Part shown: in pieces, positions 47,510-59,149 of the stretch
How the letters are laid out: the number at the start of each line of letters is the position of its first letter
Numbering within the stretch: the first letter of the stretch is position 1
Assembly: GCF_001411555.2 (NCBI RefSeq)
Contig: NC_049909.1
Location: 20,818,623-20,882,622, forward strand
Length of the DNA: 64,000 bases
Direction of reading: 5' to 3'
Origin: Juglans regia
Lineage: Eukaryota > Streptophyta > Magnoliopsida > Fagales > Juglandaceae
Made by a program: the position numbers and the translations under genes
Notes under the pieces: generated by a model
What the model was told of the DNA's origin: nothing
The model's database searches: none
The model's input: the letters and a program-made list of their open reading frames with translations, nothing else

Positions 47510-49903
47510 AGGTACAAGAGCATGTAGAAGGCATTGACATCGGAGCTAAATGCTTTTCTTTGTTAATTTTGATTTTTTATTACTAACTTATCCATTTAAC
47601 TTAACCTCCAATTTTTTTTTTTCTTTTTAAGGTAACCATCTTCATTCAATTTCAGCAACTTAAGCATATTCCGCTTGAAGATATTGAAGAACCCCTCAAA
47701 GGTTTCACCAATGCTCACATCTGAATTTTGTCTGTGATCATAAAGTTTTAGTGTTGGCATTGTACACTTGATTTGATATTGCTTCAACTCGTGTTGCAGA
47801 TGAAAGAAATCAATTTTCTCCCAATTTCAAATTCAAGATGTGAAGAGTAGTAGCATTGTACTAGTTTAATTAGTTATGATGTATTATTATTTAGTTTGTT
47901 CTTTGTAAATTAATATTTTATATTGTGATGTAACATCAACATTATTTATTTTTTTTGTTATTTTTTTAATTTTTTTTTAAAAAAATTTTAATAAGTGTTT
48001 AAATTATTATTTTTTCAAAATATGAGAAATTTAAACATGATATTATATATTTTTTTAAAAAAAGTGCTATAAAAATATTTTTTAAAGTTTAAACAGTTTT
48101 TTTTAAGTGTTAATAAGCCAGATTAAATTCGATTACAATCTGGATATTTGGATTTATTGGAAAAAAAATTCGGATATCCAGATTGAAACTGGATATTCGC
48201 CCGAATTATTTTCGGATTAATCCGGGCCAATAACTGCTCGGTTTTTAGAATCCGCATCCGGATTCGGTTATGGCCGGATATCCAGATCCGGTTGCACATC
48301 CCTAACTGCCACTTCTAATTTTAATTATGTAAATTTGTTACTGGCAAATAAATGTAGTACACTTCTTTACAACGGTTAAAAACTAATTTTAATGTTACAA
48401 ACCTGCTATTAATTTAGTGTAGAGATTGCCCTTCTTGAAATAGGATTCTTTGCATGATTAACATTCATTTAATTAAAAGACTAAAATATGTTATGTGTAA
48501 GAAATGGTCCATAAATGAGTGGGATAAATAAAGAGCTAAATAAGAAATATAATTAGCACTATCATCCAAGGACTTTTCCCGCTACAATTTGAGTAATTAA
48601 TTAGAAAGAATCTTAATTTTGCAATGCATAAATTTATAAATGTCTTTGCAGCCTATTGTATTATTATAATTATTATTATTTTTGCATATGTACGTACATA
48701 TTTATATAGAATTATGTTATATATTACTCTTATATCCCACTATTTATCCTACTATATATATTGATATAGTACAAGAGAAAATCGAAAGAGTTAATTTAAG
48801 AGTTATTAGTGAGTATCAAAAGCACCCGTCCCAACTCCCAATTGCAGGCTTTTAAGGGGCTGAAACCTGGTCGAACAGCGCAGGATCATCAGAAACCAAT
48901 TTGTTTTGGGGCGACTAAAGCCCAGACGCAATTTCTGGCCCTATCTTTTACAACTCTGAGTCAGGACTCGAAAGTTGCACCTTCTCTGTGAAAGTCTGCC
49001 CTTTTCCCGGTTGCGGACATCTGGTTAAGCAGGAAATAATGAATGGTGACGCATCCTTTGCATCGACAAAGAATATTCGATGGACATACTAGGTTTATTA
49101 CCATTAAATAAAAATGAAAATGCTAAATTTATTACAAATTTTACTACAAAAGCTTTATAAATTTTATGTGATTAATGACATATCACGTTTTAATGTATTC
49201 ATTATTTGGGGCTCAAAATATTTTCTTGGTTCCTAGACTATAATTCTCGCATTTTTTTTTAATTTATCTCTCAACCATTGTTTACTTCAATTATTATACG
49301 AGAATATGGAAGAACTGATTTTTTTTTTTTCTTTGACAAAAGGAATTCAACTCGAATGATACAAGGCAGAACATGACGAGCTCATCATGGTGGACTTTAT
49401 ATTTTTTTTCCATCGATCATCACGGTGGACTTCTTATAGTTAAAAATATAAAATAAATAATAAAATCTCTCTTTTAATTAGTTTAAATTTTATAAATAAG
49501 TAGAATTTAACGTAATATCCAAACACAGATCTTGAATCTAAACACTGACTCTCCACTTCACCCAATTAAAAGTTTTTGAACAGGGGATTTCACAGTTATA
49601 AACAAAGAGGAAACAACATGCACTTATATCTATGATTCTATAATATTTGCTTCGCTAAGATCAGCGTCCATCAACGTTGAACAGTATGAACCAGCAAAAG
49701 GATTACTTTTACAGCAATTTACATATATATCAAATGATTGAGAAAGCAAATTACGAGACTCAATCTTGTATTGTAATCTGTACATTCTTTACGTTTGAAA
49801 GAACAGTGAATTTGTATTAACGGAGAAAAGGGAAACTGATTCAGAAAGAAAAAAAAAACAGTAATATAATTAACGATGGGTGTGGTGTTTGGGTCATCCA
49901 TCA
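47510..49903. other. hAT-derived and AT-rich intergenic DNA
   Basis: From about 48110 to 48304 the DNA is rich in GGATAT/ATCCGG motifs and ends GTTGCACATCCCTA. Read inward this is TAGGGATGTGCAAC, a typical plant hAT terminus, so it is probably the right end of the dead hAT element at 46190. The left end was not found. The rest holds no gene that I recognise. Confidence 0.5.
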
Positions 49904-51614
49904 TTATATGCAGATAAAGAGTTTCCAAAGCCTACGTGTTCTTCTAAAAAATTGACTGATCTTTCGAGCGATGAAAGAAGGGAGTAGGAATGCAGGAGGT
50001 GGAATGGGTGGGGGAGAGCTTTCTCTTGCCGGAACATTAATGTCTGAAGTACATGGAGACGCTCCATTACTACTATGACCACTGCTACTCTTTCGAAGAT
50101 AGAAGCTTCTTCTACCAACATCTCCGACCAATTCTGATTTCTCCAAACCTGTTTAATCAAAACAAAGACAATCAAACATCAGTTGGAAAACAAGCTGCTG
50201 CCGATGTTTATATATTTATTAATTGGTCATTTTAAAGCTAGCTAACAGCTCTTAGAACAGGTTTGAAGCATGACATGGTGCAAAGACACCAGACTTGAGA
50301 AGCTGAGAACTAGGGAATCTTAAAGGTTTGCTTACTTTTAAGGCTGAAATAGGAGTCATGCAATTCGAATGAGGATGCTGCATCCCGGTGAAGCTTAGGA
50401 GTTCGGCCTTCTTCGCTATATTTGTCAACAACAAGCTTGATGGTGTCCTCCACACTTGCCCCTAATTTAACCATGGTCCGCACTGGTCCTGGACTTCCTT
50501 CGACTGTCACATTAACCACCACCTTTGCATCTTTCTTGTATCCCTGCATTCCACAATCTTCACGACGTTTAGACACGCATGATTATTTCTGGGAGTAGTC
50601 CTAGAATTTTATATATGTTCAAGATGTAAAAATAATCACGGGATTTGACATGGGCAAGATCAGCAACTTGTTTGGATTTAGACATGGTTTATCAATTAGA
50701 ACCGACAGAGGAACATTTGTTCCTGTTGTCCAAGACACTCCCCATTTTCAACAACCAAGACCCCGTACTAAATGAAAACCAACGGAAGAAAAGACAAAAC
50801 GAAAAAAGTCGATTGTGGTTTTCTCACATTGAATCTGTACAGTTTATTTTTGGTTCATCAATCTCAATGCATAAACCAAAAGGGGAATCTATAAACGGTT
50901 AATAACTGGTTTACACAACTAGATGAACGAAAAAGAAGGACCTTGATCAGAGTATTTAATTTTCAATTGGATTTAGCATACTTCTCCATTTTTTGTTGCA
51001 TGGAAGATTGTTAAATTATAATGGGTGCCTGCCATTTTTTTCATTCATTATTTTTTAGAGCTTAAGAGAGGTTTTCACAGCTCAATGAATATAGGGTCTT
51101 GATTAATGTATTGAGCAAATAGAAATTAATCATTTTTTTTTTAAATCTCAAAAATCTTAGAATAATTGTTTAGGTGTCTAAGAAAAAACACTTAACTGAC
51201 AGCAATCAAAACCCTTTCCCATGTACAGGTGAAAAAAAAACAACAAAGAAAATTTTTTTCGCGACAAAAGGTATCAATCTTGACTTTTACCTCGTACTTC
51301 TGCGGAGAGGGACCGAACAACGAAGGCGAGGACGTGCACATGTCCGTAAATGTGTGAGGCCTATCAAGAACAGCAACACCCTCGGATCTCAAACTCCGAT
51401 CATCGTCGCTGGTGCTGCTGCTAATACCGACGGTAGAACTCCAAAGAACCGGTTCCGAAGAGCATCGCTTCAAAATCTTTTTGGGCTTGGAAGTCAGCTT
51501 CGCCGATCTCCGAGGGGGCGGGCTCCTCCTCCGAGGGGATGACGATGGGTTCGGCGGCTTGCTTTTCCGTCCACCAGTCGCCTGAGCCCTCCGCCGCAGA
51601 TATCTCTCAGGCAT
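49904..51614 (-). CDS. At4g22758-like protein (DUF7054-type), paralogue 2
   Basis: Three minus-strand exons give 258 aa: 51291-51614, 50336-50543 and 49904-50148. All junctions are GT-AG and in frame. The first exon encodes a basic, Ser/Pro/Arg-rich segment ([19 protein letters not shown]) with [12 protein letters not shown], shared with At4g22758. The second exon carries the conserved domain ([20 protein letters not shown], then [12 protein letters not shown]). The third continues [15 protein letters not shown] and ends with a basic tail ([16 protein letters not shown]). Function is unknown. It is a paralogue of the gene at 44590-45429 on the same strand, probably an old tandem duplicate; the second intron position and phase are the same in both. 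Confidence 0.88.
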
Positions 51615-53412
51615 ATGTTATGGAATAGGAGCACCGGTTTGGAGAGGACACAGGTTGCGTTGCGTTGCGTGGGAATGGGATCTTTGTTTGTTGAAGTTTC
51701 GTGGGATTTGAAGGGTAGTTGGTTGTTTTTGGAAGTTAACGTCACTGTGATTTTGTACTATTGGTGACACAGTAGTTTAAACTTTAAAGTCTACACATTT
51801 TTTTCTTCTGGACCCAAAAGTTTGAGTAATCTTCTAGTTTCATACCTTATTCTTTTACTTACTTCAAACAAAAACACATTTAAAATAATCATTATAATTT
51901 TTTTTAAATAATTATTATAATTTTTTCAAATTTAAAAAAAAATAATTCAATTTTTTAAATTACAAAACAAAAATTATATTAAAAAATCATATTCTAATAA
52001 TATTTTAATTTTATAATATTTTTTATCAACTTTTTCTCTATCTCATTACTATTATCTCAAAACTTAATAAATACTTAACTCAAATTATCTCATTATTATT
52101 CATAAACTATCTTATTATTATTTATAAAATTTTTATTTCATCTCATTCTCAAACATGCCGGCACGCCATAATCCATTTACTTGGCTTGGGGACTTTTCTA
52201 CCGCTTTGTCCCCCACAATTTCAAATGCCTCCCCTCCTCTCTCTCTCCTTGATTTAAAAAAAAAAATGATGTTTAAATAATGAGTTGACATGAAAGTTTA
52301 AAAATGAAATAAAATATTTTTTTTTAATATTTTTTTTTAATTTAAAATTTTGAATTATTTATTATATTTTGTATAAAAATTTAGAAAAATTATAATAGTG
52401 AGATGAGATAAGATGAAACACTTTCACTTTTTAAATGAGGCCTAAAAATCATAACTTAAAGTAAAATTAATAAGAATCATATTTGAAATTAATAGAATTT
52501 ATATAATATATAATATATTAATATGATATATTTGAACCATTTTACTTATCAACATCATATAGAATTTATTTTTGGCCCTTGAATGGTTCCAAAGTGTACT
52601 TATAGGCAAGCCCTGATTTTCGTTGATTTGACTCAATTTGAATATCAAAACTAACTCAATTCATCTCATCACATTTCATTATTATAATTTTCATAAATTT
52701 TCACATAAAATATAATAAACAATTCAACTTTTTCAAATTTTAAAACAATAATAATATTGAAAAAATATTCTAATAATATTTTATTCAACCTTTTAACTTT
52801 CATCTAAAATAATTTCATCTCATCTCACTATTCAAACTCCACCCAAAAGAAATCAATTCGTCTCCTTAAATTTGGCAAAGCAACAATAACTTAAGAAAGG
52901 AGATAATCAATTCTTCTCCCTAAATTTGGCCAAACTTAACAATGGGTTCTAAAGTATTAAAAAAAAAAAAAAAGGTGTGCAATGTTGCGGAAACTTGATC
53001 AAAATTTTGATTTTACACAACTCAAAATCAGGTAGAGATTGAGAGGAAGGGGGTGGGGCCAGCCACGGCGAATTAAAAAAATGAACTGGTCGAGTGTTTA
53101 ATCTTGTTATTCGCAGAGCCTCCATAAGTCACACTAATCCATTGTTAAGTGACGAATTATGTTTTCCATCTGAAAAGGATCCATGGAGAAGCCTTCCTTT
53201 CAAACATATTAAAGAAAGACTTCCAGCAACACGGTGATCAAGGTGAAAAAAGTACACCCTTCCAATTCATGCGAGACGCCAAGTCCAACAACATTGTATA
53301 ACTAAGAGCTGAAGAATTGGGCCATAAAATATGAGGTTGCCATCAAAAGCCGGAATTATTTACCATGGTCTCTAAGCACTGAGAGAATGCCTTTCCTTCC
53401 AATTATGAGAAG
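51615..53412. other. Intergenic DNA dense in TTTGTTTGGAT-family elements
   Basis: No gene. Three diverged copies of the AT-rich element family occur at about 51870-52165, 52270-52445 and 52630-52850. The promoter of the gene starting at 51614 must lie at the left end. The last few hundred bases before 53413 are probably the 3' UTR of the PPR gene. Confidence 0.5.
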
Positions 53413-55143
53413 TCAAATAGATTCCATCCAACTACAACCAGGTGTCTTTGTGAACCCCTTATCCCCTGCAACCTTCCTCAGTCTCTTGGCATCATCCCAC
53501 CTTCCGACAGAAACATAAATGTTGGCGAGAAGAGCAATATAACCAGTTGAATTGGGCTCCAGCTCAACGCAATGCCAAGCAGCAATCTCCCCAAGCTCAA
53601 CATTTTGATGTAACCTGCAAGCAAGAAGCAAAGCTCCCCAAACCCCCGCATGAGGTTTCATTGGCATGCTCCCTATTAGTTCATATGCTTCTTCCAACCG
53701 TCCAGCCCTTCCTAAAAGATCCACCATGATCCCATAATGATCAGCTGAAGGTGAAAGCCCATGGTCCTTCATGGAGTTAAAGCATTTGTAGCCTTCTTCA
53801 ACCAAGCCAGCGTGGTTATAGGCAGTTAGCAGCCCAGTGTAGGTAACTAAATTAGGGCAAATACAGGCATTTAGCATCTCTTCAAACAACCTGACCGAAT
53901 CAACTACCTTACCATTTATCCCACAGCCTAAGATCATGGCAGAATAAGCAATTAGATCCTTTTTCCTCAAGGCATGAAACAACTCATATGCTTTATCAAT
54001 GCTTCCACATTTCGCATACAGGTCTACTAAAGCAGTAGCCAAATGATCATCCAGTTCAATACCTAATTTATAAATATATGACTCAGTCCAAAACCCAAAT
54101 TTGAAATCTCCTAGTTGTGAACAGGCAGATAGAACACTAGCCAAAGTCATCCCATCTGGCTGAACATTTGCATCTGACCCAAGCATCTGTTTGAACAGCC
54201 CAATGGCCTCCTGAGGCCGACTATTCTGAGCATAGCAGGCTATCATAGCATTATACGAGAGTAGACAATTCTTATCCATCTGATCAAACAGTTTGCGAGC
54301 AGACTCAAGATCCCCCCATTTCGAGTACCCAGCAATCATTGTGATCCAAGAAATATTATTTCTTCGAGGCATCGCATCAAAAATGCTTCTAGCTGATTTT
54401 ATACTCCCACAGTCAACATAACCACTAATCATCGAGTTCCAAGATGCCGAGTTTTTCTCTGGCATCTGTTGAAACAAAGAGCCTGCCTGGTCCATATTCC
54501 CTGCTCTTGCGTACCCCGAAACCATTGAATTCCAAGAGATAACATCTTTCCTTGGAATCTCATCGAATACCCTATGGGCCTCTGCTAAATTCCCAGATTT
54601 CAAATACCCAGATAATATAGAATTCCACGAAACGACATTCTTCTCAACCATCTCATCAAACAATTTCTGTGCAGTTACCACATCACCCACTTTCGAGTAA
54701 AAATCCACCAGAGCTGTTTGCACATAAACGCAGCCACAGAACCCAGATTTATAAACCTGAACATGTACCGAAACCCCACCTATCTTATCTACAACTCTAG
54801 CGCATGCCCTTAGAGCAGAGGACGCAACAAATGTGTTTGGACACAGTCCCAGTCTCTGCATTTGAACATAAAGCGAAAAAGCTTCTTTGAATTTCCCATG
54901 CTGGGAAAAGAACCGAATTGTGCAACCCCAAGAGAATGTATCTGGGTTTTTTAATTGGTAAATGACTAGTTTTAGATATTGAGCAAGACGGCTTGAGTAA
55001 TTGGAAGTTGAGAGGGAGATTTGGCGGACTAAGAGGGGCTCGAGGTGGTTAAGACCGTTTACGAGGATGTGTGCGTGGATTTGCTCCGCCTGGTTGACAG
55101 TTAGGCAATTGTTCAACAAGGTTGTCAGCCTCGTTACCAGCAT
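53413..55143 (-). CDS. PLS-class pentatricopeptide repeat protein (At4g22760-like)
   Basis: This is an intronless frame of 576 aa from the ATG at 55143. Tandem 31-36-residue PPR motifs fill most of the protein; signature strings include DVISWNSMVSGYARAGNMDQ, NSASWNSMISGYVDCGSIKS, NISWITMIAGYSKWGDLESA and LATALVDLYAKCGSIDKAYE. The C-terminal E region is present (VWGALLLACRLHQNVELGE to TGYIALLANIYVSVGRWDDA), ending GFTKTPGCSWMES. There is no DYW domain. Such proteins bind single-stranded organelle RNA and commonly guide C-to-U editing with partner proteins, in mitochondria or plastids. The target organelle is not obvious from the N-terminus. Length matches Arabidopsis At4g22760 as I remember it (about 578 aa), consistent with local synteny. 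Confidence 0.92.
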   Translation of the reverse strand: MLVTRLTTLLNNCLTVNQAEQIHAHILVNGLNHLEPLLVRQISLSTSNYSSRLAQYLKLVIYQLKNPDTFSWGCTIRFFSQHGKFKEAFSLYVQMQRLGLCPNTFVASSALRACARVVDKIGGVSVHVQVYKSGFCGCVYVQTALVDFYSKVGDVVTAQKLFDEMVEKNVVSWNSILSGYLKSGNLAEAHRVFDEIPRKDVISWNSMVSGYARAGNMDQAGSLFQQMPEKNSASWNSMISGYVDCGSIKSARSIFDAMPRRNNISWITMIAGYSKWGDLESARKLFDQMDKNCLLSYNAMIACYAQNSRPQEAIGLFKQMLGSDANVQPDGMTLASVLSACSQLGDFKFGFWTESYIYKLGIELDDHLATALVDLYAKCGSIDKAYELFHALRKKDLIAYSAMILGCGINGKVVDSVRLFEEMLNACICPNLVTYTGLLTAYNHAGLVEEGYKCFNSMKDHGLSPSADHYGIMVDLLGRAGRLEEAYELIGSMPMKPHAGVWGALLLACRLHQNVELGEIAAWHCVELEPNSTGYIALLANIYVSVGRWDDAKRLRKVAGDKGFTKTPGCSWMESI

Positions 55144-58100
55144 TAAGAATTTCAGATTGCAGGCTCCTTATGTTTCGTCTATAAAGCTTCTCTCTGGTTC
55201 ACGTCGTGGTGCTTGAGAAAGAGATGGAAGACCACGTGCTTCGGCCCAAAGCAACCCAAATAAATCTAGTGGCAAAGTTGTAAGCCCAAGCTATGGATGC
55301 AACATACATTACCATTGGTTACGAATTTGTTATTTTACAAATTAAATAGAGAGGAATTATATAAAAATAAATTTACAAACTAACGTAATTTGATGTAGTA
55401 TATTGTATAGTTACTTTTAACGTAAAGTATATCTAACGAATCATGTGAATCTACGTCAGTTTATAAATTTATTTTTGTATAATATATTTGTGTTTGTAAC
55501 AGTTCTTAAGTTGTCAATTGTGTTATGGTATTGATTTGAATTGTACCAAGTTTGATTGGGTCGCATATGTTTTAACTTCTAAATGGGTCAAACCTCTCAA
55601 CACTAATTTATTAATTTGGTGTTGAGTTGGTATCAAATTTGAGTTTCTTATGATTTGTTATAGTCAAAATAATTATATTTCTCTTTATCTCAAATTCTAT
55701 TATCTCTAATCGCATTTGTTAATGTTGTACAATTTTAAGCAGTTTCACACTTCAATAATTTAAAATGTACTATTCATCTCAAATGATCTGTTGATTTAAA
55801 ATGTACCATATCAACGTGAATAATTATAAATAATAAAATTCAAAATGAGAATTACATTTCTCGGGCAAACATAACCATGAAGGTTTTTCTAAGGTAATGA
55901 TTTTTCAAACATTGAAATTGCTGGAACTATGGAAGATTGTACCTGAAAACAACTGATCAAATTGAAAGACCAAATTAAGCAGACCCACTTAATTCGTTTA
56001 AAGTCCCCTTTGAAGGAATTAGCATGCATGAAGATGAACAGTCACCATATATGCCATCATTTCAGGCCGCATGCTAATCAGTATAATCACCACCTTAAAG
56101 CCATGCATGCATGGATACGACAAGGATATGAGGGAAACTAAAACAAAAATCGATAGAGACAGTAGAGCAGATCACTTTTGTAGCCAACTAGTGTGTGCCA
56201 TGGACCACTCCCCATGAATCATAATCTTATATATTCTTCATGCATCACATCATTATCTTTCCCACATGATACACGCGCGTCACTGATCAAACGGTGGCCG
56301 CTGGAGCCAATCATGGATCAGCTCAAAGTTTATGACTCAATCTTATCTTTCTGTTTAATTGTGACGAGTTATTTTTTATAAAAATAATTATTTTTTATTA
56401 AAATGAGTCTATTTTTATTGTAAATAATCATTCTCGTTCTAAATAGTCGGTCACAAATCCTTAATAGACAAGTTACATGTAAGTTAATTCTAAATAAACA
56501 CAAATCCTAAATAGATAAGTCACATATAAATTTTTTTTTGTTAAAAAAATAGGTTCCACTAATAAAAAATAATTTTTTTACACTTTTTTAATATGGGATC
56601 TATTTTTTTTACAAAGACTTGTATATAGTTTGTTTATTTGAAATTTATATAAATCATTCCTCAATCTTGACTCAAACCAGCAATTTTAGGTGGGTTTTGG
56701 TTTTATATTTTCAAAATGAACCAAATCCTATCGGAAGTGAATGAATTGGCTCCAAGAAAGAGGGAGATAATGGCAACTAAATTAATCCATGCATGGCCCC
56801 AGATAAATTTGGAAGCAGGAAAGAAATGAATTTTCAAGGCGATTTTTTCTCCAAGAAAAGAAAAAAAAAAAAAAACGTACTAAAAATGGTGATGAAATTG
56901 ATCAAGCGGTTAATGACTTAAATGAGCTTTTGGAAATGGAAAGATGAGTACAACTGATTCATATTGCTCTCATATATATGGGAATTAGCTAAATAATATT
57001 GGTAGTGATTAGTCATTAGTCTAACCGACATATCTACTAATATTTAATACGGATACGAAGTAATATATGCGATCATAGTTCATGTTATCATATTTTGAAA
57101 GGACAAATGAAGTAGGAAGATGTCACGGGTTGGGAACAAAAGCTGCACGAGGTGGGGCTTAACAAAGGCATTAACTTGACAGGTTGGTGGAATAAACAAT
57201 GATTTAATATAATCAAATCAAAATAAAATAAAGAATAATTCTACATATAATCGTAAAATGTGTAAATGTCACGTAATCGTTTTGAAAAAGAGTAGAGTCT
57301 ACTATTAAAAAATTAATTTTTTTTCATGTGAGTCTCATGTTTTATTTTATTTTTTCAAAATAAATACGTAACAGTTGCATAATTCACGATTATAAATATT
57401 TTTTCTCTAAAATAAAATAAAAATAAATAAATAAATAAAACTTTAATATTGTCATTAAGATATTTGATATATTTAAGTGCCCATTGTCTGATGAAAAGTA
57501 AGCAAATGATCATCAATTATATATGTTGAACTTGAAGACATTTGAGAGGACTAAAACCTAACCACTTGTCACCTCCAAGTTGCATTATCAATCAACCTAG
57601 CTAGCTAATTACAACTCACATGCCTTCGTTTTCACTTCCAAGTAGCATTTATTTTCAGCTCCAAACAAAACAAAAAAGTTCGGAGCCTATCATGTTACTC
57701 ATTCTTCTTGTTCTATCTAATATCAATTATCAATAGCTCTACACCTTTCCCATCTCAACATCAGACAGACATTCAAATTTCCCTTTTGGAACCAAAGAAA
57801 GATTGTAACCAATGAGAAAGTTTAACGAAAGCAATATCATTTGTCTTCATTTTATTCTTTACAAAACAAAAAAAATCGGATAAACACAAACCTTTTTATA
57901 ACCACCGCTTTTTCATAGTTGATCTCTCATTATGGTAGTAATTGATTTATATATCAAATCACATCAATTTATAAATTTTATTTTATTAAATTTTTTTTAG
58001 ATAAAGAATATTTTTTAATAAAGAAAAGTTATATAATATTTAAAATTTAATCATTTTTATGAATGGATAGACAGACAGTATCACATTATTGATTATAATT

Positions 58101-59004
58101 ATAAAAGATTAATATTAAACATAAGTCTCAAATATTCAAATTTCATATAAATTCTTTATAAAAAATGAGTCTCATCAATTAAAAATAATTTTTTATATTT
58201 TTCAAAATATAGTCTATTTTTCTTATAAGAATTTATAAGAAACTTATCTATTTCAAATTTATATAAATTTATAAAATAGTAATGTTAACTATCTCGTAGA
58301 AAGGAAGGAGTGATGTTTTGCTTAGTGGGTCCAGGGTGTACTTTTAGAACATGCAACTGGATCTACTGGTTTTTGCTCCGACGTGGAGAACAGGACAAAA
58401 TCTGGGTGCCTACTATTATATGACTGACTGTAGATCAAAGTCACGTGCTATGTTACTGGCGTATCGCAACATGGATGCAGAGTTCCTTCTAGGCCGAGAC
58501 GGAGAACTGCGAAGGTGATGTCTGATATTTGTTTGGCATGCAAGTCTTCTTGCAACCTGGGAAGGTGGGAAAATAGAAAAATAATAACAATAAAGATTGA
58601 AAAGTGAAAAATAAAAAGAAGGTGAAAGAGGGATTAAAGAAATAGATTACGAAGACAGTGTGTTTAAGTTCAATATTCTTTAATCAATCAAAGGGGAACA
58701 TTTTCACACTCAAATCATATGAAAATACTTATAATTTTGTAATTAGAAAAGATGAAATTTTTGGAGGAGCTCAATCCGTATTTTGGAGAAAAGAAGTACT
58801 GTACCCTTCTTCTGGTACAGTTTGCGACAGATTGCTCGGGGGCGGCGGGGGAAAGGAGTTCTGGAGAAGCAGTCACCTCGGCCGTTGGACATGTCCCGCA
58901 TATTTTAACAGACATCCAGCTCATCCCAACCTTTTTCACTCTCCTTTCGGTCCAAAACCTAAACAAAGGGTGTCGCACAGGACCCACGCCTCCCCTACAA
59001 CATA

Positions 59005-59042
<38 letters not shown>

Positions 59043-59149
59043 CCCACCCTGTCTATACTGCCCTCCATTTATTTAGCGTTCTCAACCTCGGTGACCAATC
59101 CTCCCCGCCGACCAATCCTCTTCTTCCAGAATTTGGTATTTGCCCTACA
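55144..59149. other. 4-kb intergenic region between the divergent PPR and SMO genes
   Basis: No gene was recognised. Repeats include a palindromic AT-rich element at about 55350-55505, a MITE-like copy at 57233-57410 and a TA microsatellite at 59013-59041. The two genes point away from each other, so both promoters lie in this interval. Confidence 0.5.
59013..59041. repeat. (TA)n microsatellite upstream of the SMO gene
   Basis: An uninterrupted AT run of about 29 bp ending about 110 bp before the SMO start codon. It may overlap the core promoter. Confidence 0.85.
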
